Shown here piece after piece: positions 1 to 7,995 of a DNA stretch of 64,000 nucleotides. The first letter of the stretch is position 1. Each line of letters opens with the position of its first letter. The notes below the pieces were generated by a model, which was not told where the DNA came from, made no database searches, and worked only from the letters and a program-made list of their open reading frames with translations. Where the stretch lies: positions 1,551,501 through 1,615,500 of the forward strand of contig NZ_LBIA02000001.1 in assembly GCF_001006325.2 (NCBI RefSeq), written 5' to 3'. The DNA is from Afipia massiliensis (GTDB taxonomy: Bacteria; Pseudomonadota; Alphaproteobacteria; Rhizobiales; Xanthobacteraceae). The translations under genes and the position numbers were made by a program.

Positions 1-55
1 GAGTAGGCGCACGAATGTCGGGGCTGGTCTTTGGATGTCGCGCGAACGATGCAGC

Positions 56-90
56 GCAAAAACGACAAAGCCGCCTTGCGGCGGCTTGTC
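56..90 (-). terminator. Rho-independent terminator after tRNA-Gly
   Basis: On the minus strand a G+C-rich hairpin (arms GACAAGCCGCC and GGCGGCTTTGTC, loop GCAA, 64-90) is followed directly by GTTTTTGC. It lies about 45 bases downstream of the leftward tRNA-Gly gene, which it most likely ends. Confidence 0.75.
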
Positions 91-133
91 ATTCGACAAA
101 CGATCCGAAGATCGCTGATCGGCCAAGAATTTC

Positions 134-208
<75 letters not shown>

Positions 209-573
209 ATCACAGAGAATTGGCGGGGCGCGAAGCGCGCCGCCGGGCAAACCTATGCCAAAAGCGGCCATGCAATGCAACAGGGTGAAACCTTTAATCT
301 GCAGGCCCGGTTCCGGCTGTTTCGGGCCAAATCGATGTTTTCATGGGCCTTTGTCGCACATGACGGTCCTTGACCCGATTGAAAATCGCCCAAAAGACCT
401 CCATCTGTGGTTTTGCGCGATTTTCGCCCCGACGGCCACCCGAGGTCGCACGAAAATCGCGCCTTCTTGCATATCGGCCATTTTTCCTGCGGCGGATCGA
501 AGCTGCCGGAAAAGGCCCAAGCCATGCTAGAAGCGGCTCAACTCCACCAAATAACGCGGCAGGCGAGGATCAC
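209..573. other. intergenic region upstream of cnoX with a 12-bp inverted repeat
   Basis: No gene is supported here; the open frames lack plausible starts and family resemblance. The only clear structure is a perfect 12-bp inverted repeat, GCGCGATTTTCG at 415-426 and CGAAAATCGCGC at 451-462, about 110 bases before the cnoX start; a further GAAAATCGC occurs near 381. It could be a protein-binding site or a transcript stem-loop. The region should also hold the tRNA-Gly promoter on the minus strand. Confidence 0.4.
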
Positions 574-1494
574 GTGACGATAGTCGAGCAAGGCACCGGA
601 CCCGCGGCAGCGACGCCGCCGGACCTGATCAAGGACACCACGACCCAAACCTTCGTGAAGGACGTTATCGAGGAATCGAAGCGCCAGCCGGTGCTGATCG
701 ACTTCTGGGCGCCGTGGTGCGGCCCCTGCAAGCAGCTCACGCCGGTCATCGAGAAAGCCGTCCGAGCAGCGAAGGGCAAGGTCAAGCTGGTCAAGATGAA
801 CATCGACGAGCATCCCGCCATTCCGGGACAGATGGGCATCCAGTCGATTCCCGCCGTCATCGCCTTCGTCAACGGCCAGCCGGCCGACGGCTTCATGGGC
901 GCGGTACCCGAAAGCCAGGTTACCGCCTTCATCGACAAGCTGACCGCTGGCATGCCCGCGCCGGAAGACGATGTCGCCCTGATTTTGAATGAAGCCGAAG
1001 CCGCGATGGCGGCGGGCGATCCGGCAACCGCCGCGTCGATCTATGCCGAGGTGCTCGGCGTCGATGCCACCAATCTCGCCGCGCTCGCCGGGCTTGCGCG
1101 ATGCTATGTCTCCGCCGGCGCGCTGGAGCAGGCCAAGCAGACGCTGGCGATGGTGCCGGAGTCCAAGCGCAGCGATGCCGCAATTTCCGCTGTGCAAACC
1201 ATGCTCGATCTCGCGGAACAGGCGAAGGCCGTTGGCCCGGTGACCGAACTGGAGCAGAAGGTCGCCGCCAACCCGCTTGACCATCAGGCGCGCTTCGATC
1301 TTGCCGTCGCGCTCAACGCCAGCGGTAAACGCGCCGAGGCGGCCGGTCATCTGCTGGACATCGTCAAGCGCGACCGTAAATGGGACGACGACGGCGCGCG
1401 CAAGAAGCTCGTGCAGTTTTTCGAGGCGTGGGGACCGGACGACGATGCGACCGTGGACGGCCGCAAACGTCTGTCGACGATCCTTTTCTCCTGA
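574..1494 (+). CDS. cnoX: CnoX-type thioredoxin fold co-chaperone (thioredoxin plus TPR)
   Basis: The product is 306 aa. A thioredoxin domain fills about residues 15-125 with a complete WCGPC redox site at 48-52, followed by an alanine-rich, TPR-like helical half (about 130-300). This is the architecture of CnoX/YbbN, a holdase that protects proteins under hypochlorous-acid stress and passes them to GroEL. The E. coli protein lacks the CxxC pair, whereas alphaproteobacterial members keep it and may also reduce mixed disulfides. The GTG at 574 is chosen because GGCGAGG precedes it and the upstream reading has no thioredoxin similarity. The next gene, 42 bases on, encodes a Lon-N-domain protein. 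Confidence 0.88.
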   Translation: MTIVEQGTGPAAATPPDLIKDTTTQTFVKDVIEESKRQPVLIDFWAPWCGPCKQLTPVIEKAVRAAKGKVKLVKMNIDEHPAIPGQMGIQSIPAVIAFVNGQPADGFMGAVPESQVTAFIDKLTAGMPAPEDDVALILNEAEAAMAAGDPATAASIYAEVLGVDATNLAALAGLARCYVSAGALEQAKQTLAMVPESKRSDAAISAVQTMLDLAEQAKAVGPVTELEQKVAANPLDHQARFDLAVALNASGKRAEAAGHLLDIVKRDRKWDDDGARKKLVQFFEAWGPDDDATVDGRKRLSTILFS

Positions 1495-1536
1495 AGCTCC
1501 TGACCGAGCTTCTTACGCCTGAGCTGAGGAAAGCGG

Positions 1537-2211
1537 ATGCCGATCAACGCTGAATACCGTGGGCCCGCCGATCTGCCGAAAGTCATTCCGGTGTTTCCGT
1601 TGCCCGGAGCGTTGCTGCTGCCGCGCGGTCAGATGCCGCTCAATATTTTCGAGCCGCGCTATCTTCAGATGGTGGACGACGCATTTCGCGACGGACACCG
1701 CCTGATCGGAATGATCCAGCCCGACGTGACCCATTCCCAAAGCAACGAACGGCCGGCCCTGTTCAAGGTCGGCTGCGTCGGCCGCATTACCCAGCTCGCC
1801 GAATCCGGCGATGGCCGCTACATCCTCGAACTGACCGGCGTTGCGCGCTTCAGGATTCTCGAGGAGAAGACGGTGCTGACGCCGTACCGCCAGTGCCAGG
1901 TGGACTTCAGCGCGTTCCTTGACGATTTCATCGCGCGCAAGGGCGAGGAAGAAGTCGATCGCAAGGCGCTGCTGGAAGCGCTGACGCAGTTTCTCAAAGC
2001 CAACCAGCTCAAGGTGGATTGGGACGGCATCGAAAGCGCCCCCAATGAGGCGCTGGTCAATGCACTCGCGATGATGTCGCCCTATGGCCCGGCGGAAAAG
2101 CAGGCGCTGCTGGAAGCGCCGAACCTCAAGACCCGCGCGGAAATCCTGATCGCCGTCACCGAGATGGATCTCGCCAAGAAGCAGACATCCGGCGATCCGC
2201 CGCTGCAGTAA
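1537..2211 (+). CDS. stand-alone Lon N-terminal (substrate-binding) domain protein
   Basis: The 224-aa product matches the N-terminal LON domain over about residues 14-205, with the typical opening VIPVFPLPGALLLPRGQMPL and the NIFEPRYLQMV motif. There is no AAA+ or protease part, so it is not Lon itself. Such free LON-domain proteins are widespread in alphaproteobacteria and their substrate is not established. A short stem (1493-1512) covers the cnoX stop codon between the two genes, but there is no strong terminator, so co-transcription with cnoX is likely and fits a role in proteostasis (inference). Confidence 0.85.
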   Translation: MPINAEYRGPADLPKVIPVFPLPGALLLPRGQMPLNIFEPRYLQMVDDAFRDGHRLIGMIQPDVTHSQSNERPALFKVGCVGRITQLAESGDGRYILELTGVARFRILEEKTVLTPYRQCQVDFSAFLDDFIARKGEEEVDRKALLEALTQFLKANQLKVDWDGIESAPNEALVNALAMMSPYGPAEKQALLEAPNLKTRAEILIAVTEMDLAKKQTSGDPPLQ

Positions 2212-2226
2212 CGAATGACGTCCGGG

Positions 2227-2589
2227 TTAGTATCCGGCGATCGCCAGCACGACCACCACGCTCAGCAGCATCCACCCAAAATGACGGCCGCGCTTGGCCC
2301 AGGCGTTGGCAGCGGCTGCGAAGGCAAACACCACGGCCATTGTGACAACGATCCAATGACGCGCCGTGTCAGAGCCCATCAACGGCGCCGTCAGCAACAG
2401 AACTCCTCCGCCGATCCACGCCACCGTGCCGGTCTGCCAGACGAGGCGCAGCAAGGTCCGCACGTGCGCGGGTTCGATGGTGATTCTGCTATTGCCCTGC
2501 GCGAATATTCTTGTTTCGCCCAGCGTGCCGTGGATCAACGCCACGACAATTGCGAGAGCTCCCGAGACTTGCAGCAACAGATCGCGCAT
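2227..2589 (-). CDS. small integral membrane protein, divergent from a TetR regulator
   Basis: The 120-aa product starts at ATG 2589 behind GGAGAAACGCCG; the longer frame would run through the operator and is rejected. It shows four hydrophobic stretches (about residues 4-22, 45-65, 73-95 and 102-119) separated by short loops, suggesting a four-helix inner-membrane protein. I recognise no catalytic motif. It is transcribed away from the TetR-type gene at 2691, and the shared 101-bp spacer contains two similar palindromes, so it is the likely target of that regulator. TetR/membrane-protein pairs often deal with toxic small molecules, but no substrate can be named. Confidence 0.75.
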   Translation of the reverse strand: MRDLLLQVSGALAIVVALIHGTLGETRIFAQGNSRITIEPAHVRTLLRLVWQTGTVAWIGGGVLLLTAPLMGSDTARHWIVVTMAVVFAFAAAANAWAKRGRHFGWMLLSVVVVLAIAGY

Positions 2590-2602
2590 CGGCGTTTCTC
2601 CC

Positions 2603-2624
2603 AACCATACAGTGCTGTATGGTT
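2603..2624. promoter_or_regulatory. operator palindrome 1 for the divergent TetR regulator
   Basis: Two perfect 10-bp arms, AACCATACAG and CTGTATGGTT, flank a 2-base centre. The site sits 13 bases upstream of the start of the leftward membrane-protein gene, the usual place and size for a TetR-family operator. A second, weaker copy is at 2648-2667. Confidence 0.8.
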
Positions 2625-2647
2625 TATGCGCCCGGCGCTGGCGCCTG

Positions 2648-2667
2648 TCAATACAGTTGTGTATGGT
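2648..2667. promoter_or_regulatory. operator copy 2 for the divergent TetR regulator
   Basis: This 20-base stretch matches the equivalent part of operator 1 (2604-2623) at 16 of 20 positions, sharing ATACAGT and TGTATGGT. It lies 23 bases before the tetR start, so repressor bound here would block its own gene. The centre-to-centre distance between copies is 44 bp, about four helical turns. Confidence 0.7.
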
Positions 2668-2690
2668 GTCATTGACGGAGGAGTTCATCG

Positions 2691-3251
2691 GTGAAGAACA
2701 GCGCGAAACCCGACCAGCTATCCGCCGCCGACTGGCTCGATCAGGGCCTGAAAACGCTGACCGAAAGCGGGTTCACGGCGTTGAAGGCCGAGCCGCTGGC
2801 CAAGGCCATGGGCGTCTCACGCGGCAGCTTCTATTGGCATTTCGCGGATGTCGGCGCGTTCCATGCCGCCCTGCTGAAGCGCTGGCGGGAGGTCACGACC
2901 GAGCAGATCATCGCCAGTCTCGAACGCTCGCCGGAGGGGGAAATTCCTATGAATGTACTGCTGCGCCGGGCGTTCGGCGGCAGCAGGCTCACAGTGGACG
3001 TTGCGGTGCGCACCTGGGCCACGGTCGATCCGTCGGCTCGCGCGGCAGTGCAGGCCATCGACAAGCGGAGGCTGTCCTACATGGAGAGCCTGTTTGTGGC
3101 GCAGGGATATTCCCCCGCCGTGGCGCAGGCGCGCGCCCAGATTCTCTACTGGACTTTTCTTGGCTTCACGCTCTCCGACAAGTCTTTGCCAAAGCCACGG
3201 CAAGAGGAGATTCTCGCTGAATTGATCAGGATCGCCAACGCCCCGGCGTAA
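2691..3251 (+). CDS. TetR/AcrR-family transcriptional regulator
   Basis: The 186-aa protein has an N-terminal TetR helix-turn-helix: about residues 12-60, with a recognition region containing GVSRGSFYWHF. The C-terminal ligand-binding part is variable and gives no hint of the effector. It begins with GTG at 2691 behind ACGGAGGAG. It is divergent from a four-helix membrane-protein gene, with two operator-like palindromes between, which predicts autoregulation plus control of that neighbour. The next gene starts 91 bases on and is probably separate. Confidence 0.88.
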   Translation: MKNSAKPDQLSAADWLDQGLKTLTESGFTALKAEPLAKAMGVSRGSFYWHFADVGAFHAALLKRWREVTTEQIIASLERSPEGEIPMNVLLRRAFGGSRLTVDVAVRTWATVDPSARAAVQAIDKRRLSYMESLFVAQGYSPAVAQARAQILYWTFLGFTLSDKSLPKPRQEEILAELIRIANAPA

Positions 3252-3341
3252 CGGGCTACGACAACGAAACCGCGCGGTCAGTTGATCCGGACCGCCGCGG
3301 GTGTGATACAAAGAGCCAAGCCAAGACTGTGGAGCTGACCT

Positions 3342-3542
3342 ATGACGACCTCGCCGAACGAACGACCCGAAATCGGTGTCGATCCGAAACTGCTGGAAAT
3401 TCTGGTGTGCCCGCAGACCAAGGGTCCTCTGGAGTTCGACAGCGCGCGGCAGGAGTTGATCTCTCGCTCCGCCAAGCTCGCCTATCCGATCCGCGACGGC
3501 ATCCCGATCATGCTGCCGGAGGAGGCGCGGCGGATCGATTAA
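3342..3542 (+). CDS. Trm112-family small protein (UPF0434)
   Basis: This 66-aa protein is a typical bacterial YcaR/Trm112-like protein, with the signature [17 protein letters not shown] near residues 18-34 and [18 protein letters not shown] at the C-terminus. In eukaryotes and archaea Trm112 activates methyltransferases; the role of the bacterial version is not settled. Only one cysteine is visible, so it probably does not carry the four-cysteine zinc site of some relatives. The start is ATG 3342. Confidence 0.88.
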   Translation: MTTSPNERPEIGVDPKLLEILVCPQTKGPLEFDSARQELISRSAKLAYPIRDGIPIMLPEEARRID

Positions 3543-3608
3543 GACCTGATCGCCATTCACCCTACTGGCGCGACGCCTCGACGCCGGACACAAACACCGG
3601 AGAGCCCG

Positions 3609-4004
3609 ATGCGACCCTTCGCCCTCGACCGCTGGCACGACTTTATCAAATCTCATGATGAGAAGGCGTTGTGGGAGTTGCTGCATCCTGACGCCGTGTT
3701 CGAAAGTCCCGTCGTCCACACGCCGCAGCGCGGACGCGAGATCACATTCAAGTATCTGGCCAGCGCGGGAACAGTGCTTGGCGGCCCCGGCTTCAAATAT
3801 CTCGGCGAATGGCGCAGCGACAACGGCGCGGTGCTGGAATTCGAGAACGAGGTCGAGGGCATCAAGATCAATGGCGTCGACATCATCACCTTCAGCGATG
3901 ACGGGCGCCAGATCACGCATTTCAAGGTGATGGTCCGGCCGCTCAAGGCGATCAACCTGCTGCATCGCCTGATGGGCGAACAACTGGCGAAGCTTTCCGC
4001 CTGA
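3609..4004 (+). CDS. SnoaL/NTF2-like domain protein
   Basis: The 131-aa product has the size and pattern of a single NTF2-like (SnoaL) cone fold: an N-terminal helix with a WHDFIKSHDEKALWELLHPD-type motif, then alternating strands with FENEVEGIKINGVDIITF. Members bind small hydrophobic ligands or act as isomerases or hydrolases. No specific activity can be assigned. It follows the Trm112-like gene by 66 bases and converges on the ubiquinone hydroxylase gene; a hairpin covers its stop codon. Confidence 0.75.
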   Translation: MRPFALDRWHDFIKSHDEKALWELLHPDAVFESPVVHTPQRGREITFKYLASAGTVLGGPGFKYLGEWRSDNGAVLEFENEVEGIKINGVDIITFSDDGRQITHFKVMVRPLKAINLLHRLMGEQLAKLSA

Positions 4005-4018
4005 TCTTGTCAGGCGGA
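3996..4018. terminator. hairpin between convergent genes
   Basis: A perfect 9-bp stem (TCCGCCTGA / TCAGGCGGA, loop TCTTG) overlaps the stop codon of the NTF2-like gene and sits 29 bases past the end of the convergent ubiH-family gene. There is no strong T-run on either strand, so it may only stabilise 3' ends or act weakly. Confidence 0.4.
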
Positions 4019-4046
4019 GTTCGCCGACCGATCCGCAACAGCGTCT

Positions 4047-5267
4047 TTAAAGCGCCTCGCCGCGCAGCAGCCGCGGCACTTCGCCGGACAAACCTGCTGC
4101 CTGACGAATGAACGCGCTTTTCAGCGGCGGCATGCGATCGACCAATCCCAGACCGATGTCGCGCACCGTGCGCAGCAGCGTCGACTTGTTCGAGAACAGC
4201 ATGTTCAGCGAATTGGTCGCGACGCCCATCGCCACGGTGTCGAACCGCCGCCAGCGCTGGTAGCGCTCCAGCACATCGGCCTGCCCGGGATCGATGCCGA
4301 GCCGCGCAGCATCGACGATCACTTCCGCCAGCGCCGCCGCATCCTTCAGACCCATGTTGAGCCCCTGCCCCGCAATGGGATGAATCACATGCGCGGCGTC
4401 GCCGACCAGAGCCAGACGTTCCGCGATGAACGACCGCGCAACGAAATAGCCGAGCGGAAACGCGCGCGGCTTGTCGAGCGCTTTCACGTCGCCGAGGTGA
4501 AGCCCGAACCGTGTCTCCAGTTCGCTCTGAAACTCAGTGTCGGGCAGCTCGATGATCCGCGCGGCTTCGCGGCGGCTCTCAGTCCACACCAGCGATGACC
4601 GGCTGTTCTTGAGCGGCAGGATCGCGAACGGACCCGCAGGCAGAAAATGCTCTTCGGCACGGCCCTGATGATCGCGCTCGTGACCGACGGTGACGACGAT
4701 GCCGGACTGATCGTAGTCCCAGCCGTGGGTCGCAATGCCGGCGCGCTCACGCAGCTTCGAGCGTGCGCCGTCGGCCGCCACCAGCAGACTCGCATCGATC
4801 GCGCGACCGTCGCTCAGCGTAACGCGTGTGCCTTCGGGATTCGATTCATAGGCAGAGACCGCAACCGCGTTGAGTTCGATGCCTTCGGATTCCGCGCGCG
4901 TCACCAGCGCGTTGATCAGGTGACGGTTCTCGACCATGTGCGCGAACGGCTCGCCGGGCTCGACCTCGCCGCCGAAGGTCAGAAAGATAGGGCGCGTCAC
5001 GTCCTCAAGCCGCGAGTCGGTCACCACCATGTCGAGGATCGGCTGGGCGCTGTCGGCCACCTGATCCCAGACACCGACCACCTCAAACAACCGGCGGCAG
5101 GCCGCGACGATTGCCGACGCGCGCGGATCGCGGCTCGGCTTCACCGCAAAGGCGGGATCGGCAACGACGATGGGAATTTCAGGGCCGAGACCCTGTCGCA
5201 GCGCCAGCGCCAGTCCCAGACCGGCGAATGCGCCCCCTCCGATCACGATGCTTCGCTGTGACGACAT
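4047..5267 (-). CDS. FAD-dependent ubiquinone-biosynthesis hydroxylase (UbiH/UbiF/COQ6 family)
   Basis: The 406-aa protein has the three motifs of class A flavoprotein monooxygenases. The dinucleotide fold IVIGGGAFAGLGLAL lies near residues 7-21. A DG motif, LLVAADGARSKLRERAG, is mid-protein. The FAD-ribityl motif LVGDAAHVIHPIAGQGLNMG is near residues 285-304, with the long GQGLNMGLKDA form typical of the Ubi hydroxylases. These enzymes add ring hydroxyls during aerobic ubiquinone synthesis at the membrane. Alphaproteobacteria use broad-specificity members (UbiL, UbiM), and the sequence alone does not tell which carbon is modified. The gene is divergent from tesB. Confidence 0.88.
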   Translation of the reverse strand: MSSQRSIVIGGGAFAGLGLALALRQGLGPEIPIVVADPAFAVKPSRDPRASAIVAACRRLFEVVGVWDQVADSAQPILDMVVTDSRLEDVTRPIFLTFGGEVEPGEPFAHMVENRHLINALVTRAESEGIELNAVAVSAYESNPEGTRVTLSDGRAIDASLLVAADGARSKLRERAGIATHGWDYDQSGIVVTVGHERDHQGRAEEHFLPAGPFAILPLKNSRSSLVWTESRREAARIIELPDTEFQSELETRFGLHLGDVKALDKPRAFPLGYFVARSFIAERLALVGDAAHVIHPIAGQGLNMGLKDAAALAEVIVDAARLGIDPGQADVLERYQRWRRFDTVAMGVATNSLNMLFSNKSTLLRTVRDIGLGLVDRMPPLKSAFIRQAAGLSGEVPRLLRGEAL

Positions 5268-5441
5268 AAGACCCGAACTTTCATAAGTGCATTTCGTTTC
5301 ATGGCCGCTCTTGCCTCGGGCCCGGCCATGGGGGAAATATGCTCCGTGAATGGGCCCGAAAGATGAGCCTGTTTATCAGGGTTTGCGGGTGACCGGAAAC
5401 CGCCCCTCGACCCTGACATACCGAAGATCGGAACATCGTGA

Positions 5442-6317
5442 ATGTCGAAAAGCCTGATTGATCTGCTGTCGATCCTCGATATCGAACAGTTAGAGGTGAA
5501 CATGTTCCGCGGCACCAGCCCCAAAACACGCTGGCAGCGGGTGTTCGGCGGGCAGGTGATCGGTCAGGCGATGGTGGCGGCGTGCCGCACCGTCGAGGGC
5601 CGCCTGCCGCATTCGCTGCATTGCTATTTCATCCTTCCCGGCGATCCGCAGATTCCGATCATCTACGAGGTCGAGCGGCTGCGCGACGGCAAGAGCTACG
5701 CGACGCGGCGCGTCACCGCGATCCAGCATGGCCAAGCGATCTTCTCGATCATGGTGTCGTTCCACGCCGAGGAAGAAGGCTCGTTCAACCATCAGGACAA
5801 GATGCCGGACGTTCCGCCGCCGGAGAAGCTCACTGCGGAAGAAGTGTCCAAGCAGCCAATCTTCAAGGAGATGCCGGACTTCATCCGGCGCTACTACGAA
5901 TCCGACCGGCCGATCGAACTGCGCCCTGTCGAGCTTGGCCGTTACTTCGGTCAGAAAATCGACGACGGCCGCATCCATGTCTGGATTCGCACCGTCGCCA
6001 AACTGCCGGACGATCCGGCGCTGCACATGTGCGCGCTGGCTTACGCATCGGACTTCTCACTGCTCGATGCGGTAATGGCGCGTTACGGGCGCACCTTGTT
6101 CGATCAGCGCATGATGCCCGCGAGCCTCGATCATGCGATGTGGTTTCATCGTCCGTTCCGCGCCGATGAATGGCTGCTCTACGTGCAGGATTCACCGAGC
6201 GCACAGGGCGGCCGCGGTCTGACGCGCGGCATGATCTTCAAGCAGGATGGCACGCTGGTCGCGTCCGTCGCACAGGAAGGCTCGGTGCGGGAACGCAAGG
6301 AAAAGCCGAAGGCGTAG
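5442..6317 (+). CDS. tesB: acyl-CoA thioesterase II
   Basis: The 291-aa protein is a full-length TesB double hot-dog thioesterase that hydrolyses acyl-CoA to fatty acid and CoA. The first fold contains FRGTSPKTRWQRVFGGQVIG (about 24-43). The second has ASDFSLLDAVMARYG, whose aspartate belongs to the Asp-Gln-Thr catalytic set, and DHAMWFHRPFRADEWLLY. It is divergent from the ubiquinone hydroxylase gene, with a 174-bp shared promoter region in which I see no defined operator. Its likely role is recycling CoA and releasing fatty acids from beta-oxidation intermediates. Confidence 0.93.
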   Translation: MSKSLIDLLSILDIEQLEVNMFRGTSPKTRWQRVFGGQVIGQAMVAACRTVEGRLPHSLHCYFILPGDPQIPIIYEVERLRDGKSYATRRVTAIQHGQAIFSIMVSFHAEEEGSFNHQDKMPDVPPPEKLTAEEVSKQPIFKEMPDFIRRYYESDRPIELRPVELGRYFGQKIDDGRIHVWIRTVAKLPDDPALHMCALAYASDFSLLDAVMARYGRTLFDQRMMPASLDHAMWFHRPFRADEWLLYVQDSPSAQGGRGLTRGMIFKQDGTLVASVAQEGSVRERKEKPKA

Positions 6318-6354
6318 CCGGCGGCTTCAGACGACTGATCGCGCTGACGTCGGC

Positions 6355-7233
6355 TTACGACAAGCGTTCCGATGCGGAAAACTGCGACACGTACCAGCGG
6401 GTGTACCAGCCCATCACCCACGGAATCGGAATAATCAACACCGAACCGATGGAGAAGACCAGCGTTCGCCACAGCGTCTCCAGTCCGGTCGCGTTGAACG
6501 AAATGGCGCGCCGGGTGCCTGCGATGTTGCTGCACGTCCATCGCATCCAGGCTGTGAGAACCCACGCCCAGCCGATGATGGTGATGAACGACAGCGCCAG
6601 CAAAAGATACCAGCCGATATAGATCCACGGGCTGCCGTCGAAGCTGAGCTGAAGCGGCTGGCCCTCCGCCGTGATGTTCGCCACAACCCACCGCACCGTG
6701 AGCCACGACAAATACGCCTGAAGCGGAAACAGAAGGTAGCTCAGGTAAGGAATGTCAGTGACCCCGCCGACATATGTCAGCAGCGCCAGCCCGATGAAGA
6801 CGTACCAGATGTCGAGGGGGTTGCCGGTGAAGCCAAGGTAGCCGCGTTGCGGCACATGGATGCGCGAGATGATCCAGCCGTAGAAACTCGCCGCAACCCA
6901 GGGCGCTGGAATGATCAGCAGGAATCCGATCAAGAAAACCAGCGCGCGGCCGAGCATTTCCCAGATGCTGATCTCGATCGAAAGCGATCCGCCTGACTGG
7001 TCCCCGTTGGCGGACGGTGCGGATGCGCCTGGCCGCGGAATCAAAGGCGGCGCGCGGCCGGGTGACAGCAGACCCGGGATATCTCCGGCATATTGCCAGT
7101 CCTGCATCCCATCGGCCCACACATAGGTGTCGGGCCGGATGTTTCCTCGCGTGATCAGGTCGCGAAATTCGTCCTCGGAGTATGGGCCTTCCTGCTTATC
7201 CCCGGCGGCAACAAACCAAGATCGGCCCGGCAT
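6355..7233 (-). CDS. GYF_2 (DUF4339) plus DUF898 membrane protein
   Basis: The 292-aa protein has a soluble N-terminal GYF_2-type domain (about residues 4-52, with FVAAGDKQEGPYSEDEF and the conserved tryptophan pair WADGMQDW). A proline-rich linker follows, then a membrane part with about six hydrophobic segments resembling DUF898/YjgN. Two segments are clearly related: LVFLIGFLLIIPAPWV and LVFSIGSVLIIPIPWV, pointing to an internal duplication. The function of the family is unknown; GYF_2 domains are thought to mediate protein contacts. It converges on tesB. Confidence 0.8.
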   Translation of the reverse strand: MPGRSWFVAAGDKQEGPYSEDEFRDLITRGNIRPDTYVWADGMQDWQYAGDIPGLLSPGRAPPLIPRPGASAPSANGDQSGGSLSIEISIWEMLGRALVFLIGFLLIIPAPWVAASFYGWIISRIHVPQRGYLGFTGNPLDIWYVFIGLALLTYVGGVTDIPYLSYLLFPLQAYLSWLTVRWVVANITAEGQPLQLSFDGSPWIYIGWYLLLALSFITIIGWAWVLTAWMRWTCSNIAGTRRAISFNATGLETLWRTLVFSIGSVLIIPIPWVMGWYTRWYVSQFSASERLS

Positions 7234-7484
7234 GATAATTCCTTTTCTTTCGGAAAATGGAGTGCCGGACCGGCCGCAAGACTGTCTTGCAGCATCAGAG
7301 CAAATCGCAATCGGTCTCAGCCCCCGAGAGTGCCGATGCTACAAACTGACCCCGCGCTGCCGCAACGGTTTTCGAGCCAGCCTGCATATTTTTCTGCCCC
7401 TTTGCCCAAAAAGGTAGCGGATTTCCGCAGGCGCGCGTAAAGACTCCTGACGCTTCCGCACTGATTTAAGGATGAAGAGCGACC

Positions 7485-7823
7485 ATGAAGCTTATCACCG
7501 CCATCATCAAGCCCTTCAAACTTGAAGAGGTTCGCCTGGCCCTGACCGCGATCGGGGTTCACGGCATGACCGTCACCGAGGTGAAGGGTTTCGGCCGCCA
7601 GAAGGGTCACACCGAAATTTATCGTGGCGCCGAATACATCGTGAATTTCCTGCCCAAGCTGCGGATCGAAATCGCAGTCGGGAGCGATCTCGCCGACCAG
7701 GCCGTCCAGGTCATCACCGCCGGAGCCCGCACCGGGCAGATCGGCGACGGCAAGGTTTTCGTCACGCCCATCGAGAATGCCGTCCGCATCCGAACCGGCG
7801 AGACCGACAACGACGCACTTTGA
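7485..7823 (+). CDS. glnK: PII signal protein GlnK (first copy)
   Basis: This 112-aa PII protein has the uridylylation tyrosine Tyr51 in the T-loop (EIYRGAEY), both PII signatures and the C-terminal [14 protein letters not shown]-binding strand. PII proteins sense ATP/ADP and 2-oxoglutarate; GlnK forms plug the partner ammonium channel when nitrogen is sufficient. It lies 172 bp before amtB and is the first of two glnK-amtB pairs in this window. Unlike copy two, I find no convincing -24/-12 promoter before it. A GATGAAGAGC ribosome-binding stretch precedes the ATG. Confidence 0.93.
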   Translation: MKLITAIIKPFKLEEVRLALTAIGVHGMTVTEVKGFGRQKGHTEIYRGAEYIVNFLPKLRIEIAVGSDLADQAVQVITAGARTGQIGDGKVFVTPIENAVRIRTGETDNDAL

Positions 7824-7838
7824 TTTGCGAGCTTGATT

Positions 7839-7867
7839 TCCGAAAGCCGGTTTTCACGTTTCGGAAC
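7839..7867. other. hairpin in the glnK1-amtB1 spacer
   Basis: TTCCGAAA (7839-7846) and TTTCGGAA (7860-7867) form an 8-bp inverted repeat with a 13-base loop, 15 bases after the glnK stop. There is no T-run, so it is more likely an RNA-stability or attenuation element in a dicistronic message than a terminator. Confidence 0.35.
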
Positions 7868-7995
7868 CCTGCTCAAACAAGAACTAAACGAGCGTTCGAT
7901 TCAGACTCACTGAACCAAACTCTCGCACAGCATCACCAAGCGACTGCAACGGCGCATGCAAGACGCCGGAGATTATCGTAGCCGGGGGAAAATCC

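Noticed and set aside
7400-7432. Possible sigma-54 promoter before the first glnK
   Set aside because: A GG-N10-GC spacing exists near 7418, but the rest of the -24 and -12 consensus is missing.
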